From: Berberis thunbergii | Lineage: Eukaryota; Streptophyta; Magnoliopsida; Ranunculales; Berberidaceae | Assembly (NCBI GenBank): GCA_003290165.1 | Contig: QNQO01000534.1 | Coordinates: 558,001 to 622,000 of the forward strand | DNA length: 64,000 nt | Reading direction: 5' to 3' | Shown here: piece by piece, positions 12,333 through 24,899 of the stretch | Position numbering within the stretch: the stretch's first letter is position 1 | Layout: every line of letters begins with the position of its first letter | Made by a program: the position numbers and the translations under genes | Notes under the pieces: model-generated | What the model was told of the DNA's origin: nothing | The model's input: the letters and a program-made list of their open reading frames with translations, nothing else | Databases searched by the model: none

Positions 12333-14051
12333 TTCTCCTTTGGCCAAGCCCCTCTTGACTTGGAGCGCAGTCAATATTCTATCATGAGTTGTTGGTCGAA
12401 TTGAGGTTGGGACAATGCGTAGTCTGGGTCCGAAAAACCCCAAGGAGTCCATGAAAGGTAATGGTCCTGCTGCAGCTCCTCGGAAGAATTCTTGGCCAAG
12501 AATCACCTTAAAATCATCAAGTGGAACGGCCAAGAAGTTTGATCTTCCTTCCCATGGACCAACCTGTAGTGGCACAGCTCTAGCCATTCCATTGATAGAG
12601 ATTGCCTCAGAGTTGACAGCTTTCAACTTACCCACATCTCCTTCTAAGTTCAGACCCACACGTCTAGCTTCATCTGGGGCAATAAAATTGTCTGTCGCTC
12701 CGGAATCCAACAATGCTTGGGAAGGGAACCCATTGATAGTGATGTCGATGTATTGTAAAGCCTTCTTGTGTGGGTGCTCATACATTTCTCCTTTGACGGC
12801 ATTGAGCTTGCGTAGAGCTCCCATTTGGGAGGTCTCACTGTTGGTGGGGTTCGAGCTCGAGGCGGTCTGGTTAGAAGGTTCTGCTTGAAGCAAGGACATT
12901 AATGAGTGTAGAGCTGGTTTGGATGGACATTTTCCTGTTGGGTGATCTCTACTATTGCAAAGAATGCATGGGGCAGGGGCAGATGGTCTCCACTGCCCAG
13001 AGTAGTTTTGCCCTCCTTTGTTGTTGTAATTTGAGTTGCTGGAGCTGGCATTCCAATTTTTGTTGGAACTCCAATTCTGGTTGAACGGCCGGGAATTATA
13101 GTTTCCTCGGTTCTGACTTGAGTTTCCCCAATTTTGGTGAGGTGAGCGAGCATTCGACCCTGAGCTTGAATTGGTACTGCCAGTTCTAGCTGTGGAGTGA
13201 TTGAGCGAAGTGGATCCAGTCATGGGCATATAATCACCAAACCTTTCTGCTGCCGCAATAGCACTTGTAATATCTGTCACCTTCTGCCTTTGCAATTCTG
13301 CTTGTAGAAGCGGATGAGCTTGTTCCATGAAACAGAAAACTTTGTCCTTCTCAGACATGTCTCGAATATCTAGCAAGCAAGTTGAGAATTGTCGGACATA
13401 GTCTCGAATATTGCCTGTCTGTTTGATGGTGTGGAGCTTCCTCCTTGCTAAGAAATCAGTGTTCTCAGGCAAGAATTGATTTCTGAGTTCCTTCTTGAGG
13501 TCTGCCCAAGTTCTAATAAGGATGCGACCTTCTTCCATATCTGCATATTTGGTTCTCCACCATAGCTTTGCATCACCTGCTAAGTACATGGTCGCCATGG
13601 TAATCTTGGCTTCTTCAGATTCGGGGTTCACCGCGCGAAAATACTGCTCCAGATCAAACAAGAAGTTCTCTAACTCCTTCCCATCTCGTGCCCCAGCATA
13701 TGACTTTGGCTCGGGTACTTTCATCCTAGGGTGATCGGTCGTCCCTGTGGCCTTAGTGAGCAAGCCAACCCTTGCAAATAAGTCCTCCAACTGTAACTGG
13801 AAGTCACTCATCACCTGAGCTGTGGGGTGAGGCGACTCTTCCATTGCGACTGTTCTTCCCTCTAAGTTATCAACATGCTCAGCTAGCGAATCCACTCTGT
13901 CTGCCAGTAAAAAGAGTCCATCCAACCGACTAATCTGTTCTCCCAAAGTGTTCAACTGGTCCATTCTGCTTTCCAGTCTATGCATTCGACTGGTCTGTCG
14001 TTCCTCCATAGCGCTAAGTCGCTCATTTATTTCCTGCATCCTGGTTTGCAT
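11841..14051 (-). pseudogene. Gypsy gag-protease with duplicated linker, prematurely ended
   Basis: An open frame of 736 residues starting 14 nt after the primer-binding site. Residues 1-75 are heptad-rich and likely coiled coil. A gag capsid-like region follows at about 110-270 (WWRTKY, FLPEN). A Ser/Asn-rich stretch leads to a CCHC zinc knuckle of spacing C-x2-C-x4-H-x4-C at 362-375, which binds RNA in gag proteins. The aspartic protease motif LLDSGATDNF starts at about 447. The last ~100 residues repeat the linker because of the 290-bp duplication, then run out of frame to a stop. Gag and protease look intact; normal processing of pol would be prevented by the break. Confidence 0.92.
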
Positions 14052-14064
14052 TCAACAAGCTCTA

Positions 14065-14076
14065 GCTCTGATACCA
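14065..14076 (-). other. Primer-binding site (tRNA-iMet) of the gypsy element
   Basis: On the minus strand, two bases after the 5' LTR, the sequence reads TGGTATCAGAGC, the classic 12-nt complement of the 3' end of initiator tRNA-Met. Confidence 0.93.
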
Positions 14077-14078
14077 AC

Positions 14079-14526
14079 TGTCACGGACTAGTAATCCGTG
14101 CGGCACTAGCTATCCAATCCACTAGTAAGCCTATGAGTAGTTACTTTGACGGGCACAAATATTAACTTGAGAATGCACAATATCAATCTGTAGACAATAT
14201 AACAATGCACAATAGTCAGTAAAAGCTCTCATTCACATTCAATAGGTTACAATGGGGAGGAACGTTCGGAAGGACGTTGCTCAAAACTAGCTCGATGCTA
14301 TCGATCGAAGAAAATACAAGTTTGAAGTTGAAAAGCAATGCAAAGAAAATAATAACAATGCTAGCGGTACAGTCTGGCCCGACTATGCAATGGAGGCAAC
14401 ACGTCCTCACAGTCAAGAGCTCAAACCTTCCCCCTATAATATAGATGCTAAGCATTTGGGCACTTTTCAAAAGGGAACATTGAGTTTTGAGACCATTAGG
14501 ATGGCCTCTGACCTTGAGTCCTGACA
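14079..14526 (-). repeat. 5' LTR of the gypsy element
   Basis: 448 bp, from TGTCACGG to CCTGACA on the plus strand. It acts as the promoter LTR for the minus-strand element; a candidate TATA box is listed separately. Confidence 0.95.
14432..14445 (-). promoter_or_regulatory. Candidate TATA box in the gypsy 5' LTR
   Basis: The minus strand reads CTATATTATAGGGG within the LTR. It is a reasonable core promoter by position, but no start site can be verified. The same string is present in the 3' LTR near 9018-9030. Confidence 0.4.
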
Positions 14527-14868
14527 ACAGGGATGTTGTCACGCCCCAACCCGCCACAGGACCCGTAGTGTGCCAGTACGTGAACTGAATTTGTAACCAT
14601 TGACGGATTGTAACTGGACACAACATCATAATATAACAAAATTTTTGAAACGATAACAAAATGAAAATAACCAACTACGATAAAATTTGAACAAAATAAA
14701 AAAGTATTTAATTCGCTCTGCCCTACATCATAGCGACAAAACCAATATATACAACATCTAGTATTTAACAAGGTATATAACAATACAAAGGAAGCAAAAC
14801 ATACTCGTACAGTGTGGACAAGACTAAACAACGTAAAACAAGTTTACCGCTGTAAACTGGGCCTAAGC

Positions 14869-17800
14869 TGTCACGCCCCAATTTTTCGAGGAAACGAAAA
14901 TCCTTTTATCCACGTAGGATTAGGATCATCTGCTTCTCCAAAACTCAAGTCGTGAAAATTTAACAACAGAAACATTAAATAAAATTAACATAGACAAAAA
15001 TTCTAACCGGGTAACTCTTTGAAGATAGTCCTCCATAAAAATAAACCATCGATGCCGGCCCAAAACTTTATAACTTGATAAATGCCAAATGGCTAATCCA
15101 ATAAGAACGTATTCAATAAGCAAAAACTCACTTGGGGTAGCTGGTATGAGTAATCTCCATCCTTATAAAATAAAATAATTTACATGTTTTAACATGAAAA
15201 TTTCATGAACAAGAAAATAATACTCAAAGTCTTGTGGTTCCTCAACGAGACAAATATTGTATACTAATAAGTTTATCATGCTTAAAATATACATTTATTT
15301 TACCAACTCTTACAAAGTGAAGGGTTGAATATAGTAAGTCCGACCTGCAAAAATTATTATTAGACTTACAATCCTGCACGAAATGGTTAGAGACAAACGA
15401 ATAAATTTTATTAGTTATTAATTCTCATAAATGCAATTTATTTTTAAACAACGATACAAATCGTAGCCAGAATAGAGTATTATTAAAATATCAACAAAAC
15501 ACATTTTTTACCTTTAGGAAGACATATAGTTCTCATTCAATGGTCGAATGAGCATTTAGTTTCTTCCCTTAAGGCAATTATATACATACACAAAATCTCG
15601 CTTCTTTTTCCAAAATCGCACTATCCTCCTTGTGCCGAACACACCTCACCTAAGTGTCTTATTTGCCTTCAAAATCACTTAGAGTGTACATTTTCCAAGT
15701 GGGGTGCCACATCGAGGAACATGTCATCTCACCCGAAGTTCAATCCATGGCGAGCATTTTCTAAATACTACACGTACTACCGAACTCACATGGAATAGCG
15801 TATCCGATATTCAAGCAAGTCTGCATACCAAAATTATATCACACGTATACAAGCAAGTCTGTATACTAAAATACTTTCTTTTTTTTCACATTTTTTTTCG
15901 AAGTTATGGAAAAGTGCATAAAAAATCAACTAAAACTCAAAACTATTTTATGGTGACACTTTGTCAACCATAAATAAATCAACCACAATATTAACCCATT
16001 CTTTTGGGAAAACTAGCATTTTTCATAACACAACAGGGATCAAACCCAATCAATACGAGAATACTTCTTAGCAAGTCAATTTACATAACAATCCAAACTA
16101 CACAATTAGTACTAGTGTCATAATCTTTAGTAGTCATTGCCTCCATTCGTGTACATGTAAAGAAAAATAATTCGGACAATATACAAAGAGTGTTGACAAT
16201 CTGGACATGAGTAATAACACGTTCAACCCAAAGTACACAATTCATTTTACATGATGCCACGGGCTAACAAGACAACAATATCAATTCTGAAGTAACACAC
16301 AATCATTATATATTTCCTATACCAAAAGTATTGTATCCCCACATATTTAGTGTACTTGAAGAAAACAAACATCAAGTCTTCGACATTCTTCTACACACAT
16401 CACCACTCCATGGAAATAAATCAAACAAAACAATTCATTCATAGAACAATCGAAGTCCTTAACTCCACTACCCATTTCAAATCCAAGGAAACGTTGAGGA
16501 AGATGATCGCTGCAACAATTCAAATCACACACTCCGAAGCATTCAACTATAGTTTCACTACCCAACCAGAACCTTGTCAAACCCTCTCCAAGCCTTCTGG
16601 ATTTCTAATCAATTTAAACTGACTACAACTTAGTTGTAACTAGCCTAGTTTTAGTTGCCAAACAGTCGGGTAAATAACCCTCCAAACAATACCAAAATGA
16701 ACAAGCTGTCCAAACTAGACAGCTTGATAAGTTATCACTCAAATGTACATAATTCTCACATTAGAACTCCAAATTGACTACCATTAAAGGCTATAAAAAG
16801 TAGACACAAAGAAGTTTCCAACCATATATAGCATAACCCCTGATTATGTTTGTAACATTACAGATTTTACAAACAAAACAGGTCATCTGTCAGCATTCGT
16901 CCAGATTTACCTCTTATCACTAAAACAAGTATATCTTTCTGCACAAAATTCAGATTGTGATACCGTAAAATTCTTTTGAAACTAGACTCCAACAAGAAAA
17001 TTTTAATATATAGCATGATATAGTACACCCTAAAGAACTCAATCAAAATCAGCATAGAAAAACTGCACAGAATCAAGATTGATAGAATACACAAATAAGT
17101 TTCAGCTCATAATTGAAAAATGTTTCCGACCTTGTTTACATTTTTTTTTATAAAACAAGAAGACATTTTATTCTCACTGACAAGAAAATAAACTATCAAG
17201 ATTTTTACAAATACAAAGTTATTCCCTCCAAACATATAGTTGTAAATTGGCTCCAACACATCAACAAACCAAAGTTTTATAAACATAAGGGTTCAGAGAA
17301 AGAAGACTCACTTGTGAATGGATTCAGACGAAGATTGGCGAGACGTGGGCCAAGAGAAGAACGAACAAACTTTGTTGTAAACCCTTATCTTTCGATTTGT
17401 TTGATGAAAGCCCCCTATCTTTCTCATGGTTTCTCTCTTCTCTTTTTGTTTTGTTTTGTTTATTTTTTTTTTCCAATGATTAGAAGAGATTGAAGAAAAT
17501 GAATCTCTTCTCTCCCTTTTTGTTTTTTTTTTAAGCCACCACACACAAAATGAATAGACCCACTAACAAGTTAGGGTTTTTAAGAAAAAGGGTAAAAATG
17601 CAATAAGCTATTGGCTGTCAATTGCCATACCTTATTTATGTATTATTGTTATTTTATTTCTCTCTTCTACTTTAGCAAGAAAAAAGAAACCCTAGTCAAT
17701 ATGGAACCTAATGAAATAACGGTTCAAGTCCAAAATATAAAAAAATAAGCCCAAACCCAAAAAAAGAATAACATTATTTTATAAACGAACCCCCTATTTT

Positions 17801-18528
17801 ATTAAAACTTTAATGCAGGAAAAATAATACATTAATCAAAGTAATGGGGAAATAAAATAATTTATCTATAAAATAAATTTATATAGTTGGAAAATGTGGG
17901 TGTTACAATATATACACCTCAAAAGAATCTCATCCCGAGATTCGATAGAAGAGGTGATTAGGTAATTAATTCTACAATAAGCCAATAACTTACCAAATGA
18001 AACATCATTAGAGTTCAAATCATAAACCATTCCGGAATAGATTTTCTGTCAATCCTCATTATTAAGAAACAAACCATAGATCACATAGACAAACAAGTAA
18101 CTCATGCATATGCCCATAACTTCATGAAGACAATTACACAAAGATAAATATAAAGTTTAATAAGTATTAAAAAAAATACATGGTGCTACAATATATACAA
18201 TTCAAAATAATCTCGTCCCGAGATTCGGAAGGTAAGAGAGTCCTGTGAATTTTGAAAATAAAATAAAATATATAAAACTTGGCAAATGAAATTAGGATTT
18301 GAAAAAATACATTTCCAAAGGAAAAAATATTGAAATCTTATACTCATAGACAAATTTCACATCGTACCAAGCCACACATCAAACATGCATCGACACGAGG
18401 TTGCTACATGTGTATACCTATATTATTTTAACAATAAACTGGAAATAATAAGTTGAAAATCCAAGTGGAGAATATATATATATATAGACACACACACACA
18501 CACCTCATTAAAAAGTATAGGTATTACA
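14869..18528. mobile_element. Second LTR-like element nested in the first
   Basis: It begins TGTCACGCCCC and ends GGTATTACA, with TAAGC (14864-14868) on the left and TAAGT (18529-18533) on the right. The paralogous element at 22260-22275 runs CATAAGCGCCACGA without interruption, which gives the empty site and fixes both borders. Length is 3660 bp. Near the right end a motif recurs (ATATATACA ... CCCGAGATTCG at about 17911-17945 and 18190-18225), as if the terminal region is partly duplicated. Open frames at 16350-17544 have no recognisable domain. It is probably another solo LTR or a non-coding derivative. Confidence 0.7.
18470..18503. repeat. Microsatellite (AT)n-(AC)n
   Basis: A run of alternating AT followed by AC dinucleotides inside the nested LTR-like element. 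Confidence 0.85.
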
Positions 18529-19620
18529 TAAGTGCCACGATTAGCAGGAACAACAACACTGTCTGCACTTCATCAATAGAAGCATATCCCTTGTGGGGTC
18601 AGCAAAGCACAAAGGTAGTTGGTGCAAATGAACTAAATATAAATAACAAACAATATACAGAAGAAATCCATGCCACATAGTAATGAATAAGTGAGTAATC
18701 CTAGATGCAGGATCCACAACATGGAAGCGGTGTCCCTATACAAGTTTCTAAAGTCTGAATCACACCGTGTCTCTAAGTATAATATTTCTAAGTTCAAATA
18801 CCAACACAAACATTTCATATTGAACAATAACTACAAATTTACGAGATATGTCGGTCATTACAGATGATTCAAACAAGGTAAATATCAAGTGATGAAGGCA
18901 AAAACAATATCGTAATCTTGCATAGCCTCCTAAGTATGACAATCAAGTCGAAACCTTAAAAAAATATCTATGTAAGTGTCTCATATCGTAGGTATCCGCA
19001 TACCCTATGAATGTGTCTCACCCAGACACATCCCACAACATGCACCAGTACTATTTCGGTCTTGTTTGTATCCTAATGGGGTGTCATATGCCCGGATACA
19101 AACTCAAACATCTCGAACGACTGGCCTAATACGACTAACCTAACACAAATCAAACTAAAGCATGCTGAGAGGGAAAGCGAGTAATCTCCAAAGCACGTCT
19201 TCCTGGACCCGTCCTAATGCACTCTCTAGTGGCAAGTGTGTGTGGGAGCTCACCGCATCTCAGCAAACTCGCCACATGCAATAGCGTCCTCAAATGTTTG
19301 TAGGTGCGAGTCATCTCAAGCACCACCAAACTCACGATGCGAGCAAACTCCTTAGCATCGACACAACATGCATTAGAGCGGGGTAAAGACACTTACACTA
19401 ATATCAGCATGCACGTACTACGAGTTTATACAAAATTTAATGTAACGAATGTGTAACAATAATCAGCTAAACAATTCTCATAAATCCACGACTACACCAG
19501 AGTCCCAACATGACCAAATTCACAACAATAAAATTTGTCGAGTCAAACAATCATACACGTTCAATTTAGAGTTTTTGAATAGCATCAAACAATTTAGAGT
19601 TTTTGATTAGCATCTGTAAG

Positions 19621-19681
19621 AAGTTTGAATAAGAGTGCCTTTGTTACAGATGCTATTCATAAGGCACTCTTATTCAAACTT
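19621..19681. repeat. Perfect 21-bp inverted repeat across an element border
   Basis: The left arm 19621-19641 and right arm 19661-19681 are exact reverse complements with a 19-base loop. The right arm is host flank (also seen near 25041-25060); the left arm lies inside the damaged end of the LTR-like element. A third, direct copy of the arm sequence follows at about 19687-19705. Confidence 0.9.
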
Positions 19682-20526
19682 GAAACAAAGGCACTCTTAT
19701 TCAAAGTCTTGTATTTTTAAATTTTTTTTTTTTTGACACAGAACTTTGACTTCCAAGTATTGGATCAAATTGAAATTTAGATACGTTGTTACCAGTTTTG
19801 TGCTTACCTTCAAATTTTGGCTCTTTAAAGAAGTGAAAGACCTTCGTCCCAACAGATCTTCTGCTTGATGATGGTTAATTATTTGTTCGCGTTATATGTG
19901 AGTGTCAATAACCTAAACCTAGTGAAAAAATTTAGTCCTATTTTTTTGGCAGAAAATGTTTTGGCAGAAAATGTTCTTCCAAAGTTCACACTCAAGTTAC
20001 TAATATTGCCTAACATGTGGGGCTCGATTCCATTAATCTAATCAAGATATCAATATTGAATTCTCCTTGAACAAGTGAAAACGAAAACACAACAGCCAGA
20101 CATAACAAAAACATTACTCACTTTTGACAAAAAGTGACATTTTGGTTTTTTTCGAAACTCAGATTCTTCCCTAGAACTATTAGCTTGCTCATCTTTTCTT
20201 AATTTTCCAGAACTTAAAATTAGGTTAAAAAACCTTTAATTATATTGAATTGGGAGTCTTGTTAATGATACTTGTCTGATCAAATTGTCTGGATTCTTCT
20301 TCAGATAACGTTACAAATTTGCAAGAAAGTCTTCCATGAAAGCCATACAAAATCCTTTTATATAATATGAAACCTATGTGTATGAAAGAACATATAAAAG
20401 GGGGAAGAAGAAAACAGGGCATAGATGTGAAGTATGAAATATAAATATGTACATTCATGATATATATTGTTCATTTGTATGTGTTCTTGATTTTCTTGCA
20501 CCCCCCCATGGTTGAGCCAGCATTCA

Positions 20527-20640
20527 CTATTTATATGTCAAGGCAGGTGGGTGCGATTCGACATGGATTGACCAGAGGACTTGTACATCTTCGCAAGGGC
20601 ATGACTTGACATCATCGTATAGGATGTAGATCCTCTCTCC
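20527..20640 (-). pseudogene. Orphan last exon, broken duplicate of the small gene at 25929-26652
   Basis: The minus strand has a splice-acceptor-like TTATTATTCAG at 20641-20651, followed by coding sequence for IYILYDDVKSCPCEDVQVLW and ending ALTYK plus stop. It is nearly identical to exon 2 of the gene at 25929-26041. One extra base just after the acceptor would shift the frame relative to the intact gene's splice, and no first exon follows upstream because the duplication joint at about 20701 intervenes. It is therefore a non-functional exon fragment carried by the tandem duplication. Confidence 0.75.
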
Positions 20641-21229
20641 CTGAATAATAAACAAATAGATGAATAAATAAAACATATACAATACAAATTATCAAAACGA
20701 ATAAGTTAAATTAAATGCATATTTTCTTTGTGAAATCAAAATGATGCGCGGAGTTATATTCTGGTCTGAACAATACAGAAACAATGAAGTTACTCGCCTC
20801 ATCTCATAGTAGCAACTAATTCCAGATTATAGGCAGAAAAGTCATCAGATTCAATGTATTAAAAGCTGGGAAAGGCTATGAAGCAGAGGCAACCGCCTCC
20901 TGACTACTGCAAGGCTGAGTACGCATCAACTGAAAGCCTCAAATCAATGTAGCTTCTCTATATCTTGTTTAAGGCGAATGAAACATAGGAAGTGAGCTAT
21001 TTTTTGGGGTTTGTTGGATTTTTATGTTCATGGGATTTTTATTTCCATCATAGATCACAAAATTAAATGGTTGATTTGGAGTGATACTTCAAATTAACCT
21101 AAAATATAAGAGTCTCCTCGTGAATTCTCATGACATAAAATTTCATGCAACCAAACACACCCTGAGTTTCTCACTCACACAAGCTTTCCCTCTCTCTGTT
21201 ATTTTGATGAAATCTCATATGCTTTGCAG

Positions 21230-21691
21230 TAGGCATGAGCATCCCGGACCTGTCCCGATCCCATCCCGTCTCGATTTTTTTGGGTCCTTTTGAGATTGAT
21301 TAAACTCATCTCGATCCCGTCCCGATCTAGAGTGGGATGAGATTAGAATGGAGATTTTCAATCACGCCTATCCGTCCCGTCTCGAATTTATTTATTTAAT
21401 ATTTATTGTTATTAATTTTTATCAAAATACTCTTCTAAATTAAAGTTTAGGATGTGTTGAAATTAAATCAATGTAAAATGAAATTCTATATGAAATTTAA
21501 ATAAATTGAATCATTAATTCTAAATGAAATTTAATATTTATTTGGTGTGTGAGTAATGTGAGATAAAATTATTTTTGTTATTTTTTATTGGAGGACTATT
21601 TAATACGTGTTCATCCCGTCCCGATCCCGAATGAACGGGATGGGATAGGGATGGGTTCATCTTGTCCCATCCCGTCCCGTGCCCACCCCTA
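21230..21691. mobile_element. Non-autonomous hAT element with CCCGTCCC-rich interior
   Basis: The ends are TAGGCATGAGCATCCCGG on the left and, inverted, TAGGGGTGGGCACGGGACGG on the right. They are flanked by 8-bp duplications CTTTGCAG (21222-21229) and CTTTGCAA (21692-21699). The TAGGG-type termini and 8-bp target duplication identify the hAT superfamily. Both arms carry tandem GATCCCGTCCC-type motifs. There is no coding capacity in 462 bp. Confidence 0.82.
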
Positions 21692-21937
21692 CTTTGCAAA
21701 TTAGGGAAAAAAACTCTTTTTTGACCCTTAACCCCTCAAACCCCATGCTGCCGGAAGGTATTGAACTCAAGACGTGGGGGTTAAACCACCACAACCTAAC
21801 TACCTTTGGCAAACTCTTTGACTTTGACTTCTAGCTTGCCATGGTTATAAATTTTGATATTGAGCTATAAATGCTTGGTATATTTCAACCTTTGGGTGCT
21901 TCGGGAACTCCTAAAATATATGTTGAAAACATGGATG

Positions 21938-24894
21938 CTCACACACCCCAACCCGCCACGGGGCCCATAGCGTATCGGTATGTGATTGTGAACGTGATCT
22001 GTAACCACAGGCGGATCGTAACCGGACACTAACATCATAATATAACAAATTCTTAAAACAAAAACAAAACGAAAATAATCAACAACGATAAAATTTGAAC
22101 AAAATAAAAAGTATTCAATTCGCCCGCCCTACGTCATAGCGACAAAACCAATATATACAACATCTAGTATTTAACAAGGTATATAACAATACAAAGGAAG
22201 CAAAACATTTGGTACAAGGTGGACATGACTAAACAGCACAAAACAAATCTACAACTGGAAACTGAGCATAAGCGCCACGATCAGCAAGAACAGAATACTG
22301 ACTGTTTTCCAATAGAAGCACATCCCTTGCGGAGTCAGCAAAGCACAAAGCTAGCTGGTGCGAATGAACTAAATACAAATAACAAAACAATATACAGGAG
22401 AAATTAATGCCACACAGTAATGAATAAGTGAGTAATCCTAGATGCAGGATCCACAACATGAAAGCGGTGTCCCTATACAAGTTTTTAAAGTCTGAATCAC
22501 ACTGTGTCTTTAAGGATAATATTTCTAAGTTCAAACACCAACACAAGCATTCTATATTGAACAACAACTACAAATTTACAATATATGCTGGTCATTACTG
22601 GTGATTCAAACATGGTAAATATCAAGTGATGAAGGCAAAGACAATATCGTAATCCTACATAGCCTCCTAAGTATGACAATCAAGTCGAAACCTTAAAAAA
22701 ATATTTATGTAAGTGTCTCATATCGTAAGTATCAACATACCCTATGAATGTGTCTTACCAAGATACATCTCATAACGTGCACCAGTACCACTTTGGGCTT
22801 GTTTGTATCTTAATGGGGTGTCGTATGCTTGGATACAAACTCAAACATCCCGAACAATTGGCCTAACACGACCAACCTAACACAAATCAAACTCAAGTGC
22901 GCTGAGATTGATAATGAGTAATATCTTAAGCACGTCTTCCCAGACTCGTCCTATTGCACTCTCTAGTGGCAAGTGCATGCGGGAGCTTACCGCACTTCAA
23001 AAAACTTGCCACATGAAATGGTGTTCTCAATGTTTGTAGATGCGAGTCATCTCAAGCACCACCAAACTCACAATGCGAGCAAACTCCTAAGCATCGGCAC
23101 AACAGACATTAGAGCAGGGTAAAGACACTTACATTAATATCAGCATGCATGTACTACGATTCTATACAAAATCTAATGTAACGCATATGTAACAATAATC
23201 AGTTAGGCAATTCTCATAAATCCACGACTACACTAGACTACTAGAGTCCCAATATGACCCAATTCACAACAATAAAAAATTTCGAATCGAACAATCATAC
23301 ACGTTCAAGACTCGGCAATCTATGGTAAAACACACGAGTTGATAACATAGGTCATATCGCTAATTTTTTTATGAGTCAATACAATTTTGCAATTAAAAAT
23401 CAGGTCATTAATTCGGGACAATAATCCGATCGTGTCATACCAAGCAGACTCGAAAACACAACATATAATGACATTATACCAAAGCCTGACCACATTTATA
23501 TTTAGCCACTATTCCATTTCATTCATGTATATCATGCTTTCAAGAAACTCAGTACATAGGTTCATTCAACCAACACTACAATCGAAACCTCCAAAACTTC
23601 ATAGTGTCAAATCCTAAATTCGTAGTCAATCATACACAATTATCGGCATAATGTAACAATTCATTCAAGACTTTGAAATAAGTATTTTTTTAAGTAAAGA
23701 TTAAAGTTACACTCACTTGAACGGAATGGGCCAAATCCTACCGATCGAAGATCCCAACTCACGAAATAGCTAATGCGGGACTAAGGAAATTTTTTAAAAC
23801 TGCAAAGGCAGACTCAAAAGTGAGCAAACTAGCCGAAAATTGGAAAAACGAAGAAGTAGTCGGCGCATGGCTGGAAAATTACTTACCGGCAAATTAAAAT
23901 TGTCGATCACTCTGACGAAGCCCAAATACGGCGAAAACTCATCGAAAACAACCCTACTCCTATTTGATCGTTATGGCTGAAAACCGAACCGACTTAGGAC
24001 GGTTTTAACATTTTCAAACCAAAATTGAACCGACTAAAATTGAACCAAAACTGAAATAAAACCGAACCGATCGACTATTTTAAACATATTGTATTATTTA
24101 TGTATAAATATATATTATTTATTATATATATTCGATCGGTTCGGTTTGGTCAGTTAAAATCACATAGAAACCGAAAACCAAACCAACCACTTCGGTTTTG
24201 AATTTTTTAAAACCGAAACTGATCCGAACCGAATTTAAACCGAATCAATCGGTTCAGTTTAGATCGGTTCGGTCGGTTTAATCGATTTTTTGTTCAGCCC
24301 TACTCGCCTTCGAACAACACAACAGACCGAAAATATGTCAAAGAACAACTGGAATCGCGAATCGCAGCTCACCCTTGCATGTGGGGTCTTTGCCCTCCAA
24401 CCGATGCAACAAACGCCCCTGAAAAGGCTGATCGGAGCTATGTTGCCCGATCCAATAGAATCAACTTCCACGAGCTCATACAATCTGATTTTTCACTGTT
24501 TTTTAGCAGGGAATCAAACAAAAAAAATCAAAGAAGAGGGAAGAGGGAAGGAAGAGGAAAATAAACGGTGCAAAAGGGAGAAGATTTGGCAAAAAAAAAA
24601 AAAAAAAAAGGCTGCGAAGCGCCGGCGAAATCAGTCGCAGGCGGGAGAGCTGCACTATGATTGTGAGAGGAATAAGAGGAAAAAGGAGGAAATTTTGTTT
24701 TATAAGTGGATGACTATTTGCCCCCACCAAATCTCTAAAGGCACCCGATCAAAAAAACCAAAACAAATTCAGAATAAATATTAAAAAAAAAAAAACTCAT
24801 TTGAATTTCAAGAACTTTTAAAAGTCACTGTTTTAATAAAAAAAAACTCTACAATTAAGCCGGTCAAACAACCCAAAAAACAACGGGTGTTACA
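21938..24894. mobile_element. LTR-like element, copy 2 (fuller copy)
   Basis: It runs from TCACACACCCC to GGGTGTTACA with GATGC on both sides (21933-21937 and 24895-24899). Length is 2957 bp. It matches the interrupted copy at 14537-19648, and both sit at the same ancestral position, so the insertion predates the tandem duplication. No retroviral-type coding sequence is present. A CGGTT/AACCG-rich block lies at 24000-24300. This is most simply a solo LTR. Confidence 0.72.
24000..24300. repeat. AACCGAACCG / CGGTTCGGTT repeat block
   Basis: Imperfect AACCGAACCG motifs and their complement form a foldback-like block ending GTTCAGCCCTA. Similar blocks occur at 52740-53100 and 55180-55370. The inverted terminus TAGGGCTGAAC is hAT-like, but I found no convincing 8-bp duplication. 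Confidence 0.5.
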
Positions 24895-24899
24895 GATGC

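Larger units (their letters stand above)
8663..14526 (-). mobile_element. Young chromodomain Ty3/gypsy LTR retrotransposon
   Basis: A complete 5.86 kb element on the minus strand: 5' LTR 14079-14526, PBS, gag-protease, pol ending in a chromodomain, polypurine tract, 3' LTR 8663-9109, and exact ACAGG target duplications. The LTRs begin TGTCACGG and end CCTGACA. They differ by one substitution (near 8681/14097) and one single-base indel (near 8875/14286), so the insertion is recent. Domain order PR-RT-RNaseH-IN-chromodomain defines a chromovirus. The coding region carries a 290-bp internal tandem duplication plus a 1-bp deletion, which breaks the gag-pol frame. The element lies 5 bp outside the left end of the LTR-like element at 14537. 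Confidence 0.95.
14537..19648. mobile_element. LTR-like element, copy 1 (solo-LTR candidate), deleted and interrupted
   Basis: The left end is TGTCACGCCCC and the right end TTGTTACA, flanked by GATGT (14532-14536) and GATGC (19649-19653), a near-perfect 5-bp target duplication. It is homologous to 21938-24894 at 14545-14868 and 18534-19560. It is interrupted by a second element (14869-18528) and has lost about 1.5 kb internally, with rearranged sequence at 19571-19648. I see no gag or pol. TG...CA ends with a 5-bp duplication and no coding region suggest a solo LTR of a long-LTR retrotransposon; the family is not identified. Confidence 0.7.

Noticed and set aside
16350..16622. Overlapping plus and minus frames inside the nested LTR-like element
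   Set aside because: No domain, codon bias or splice support; frames on both strands are expected by chance in such sequence.
21720..21860. Possible tRNA-like B-box (GAGTTCAATACC on the minus strand) suggesting a SINE
   Set aside because: There is no matching A-box, A-tail or target duplication, and no second copy in the window.
23837..24784. Frames near 24259-24784 as a possible gene
   Set aside because: The translation is lysine-rich from A-runs and lies inside the repeated LTR-like element.
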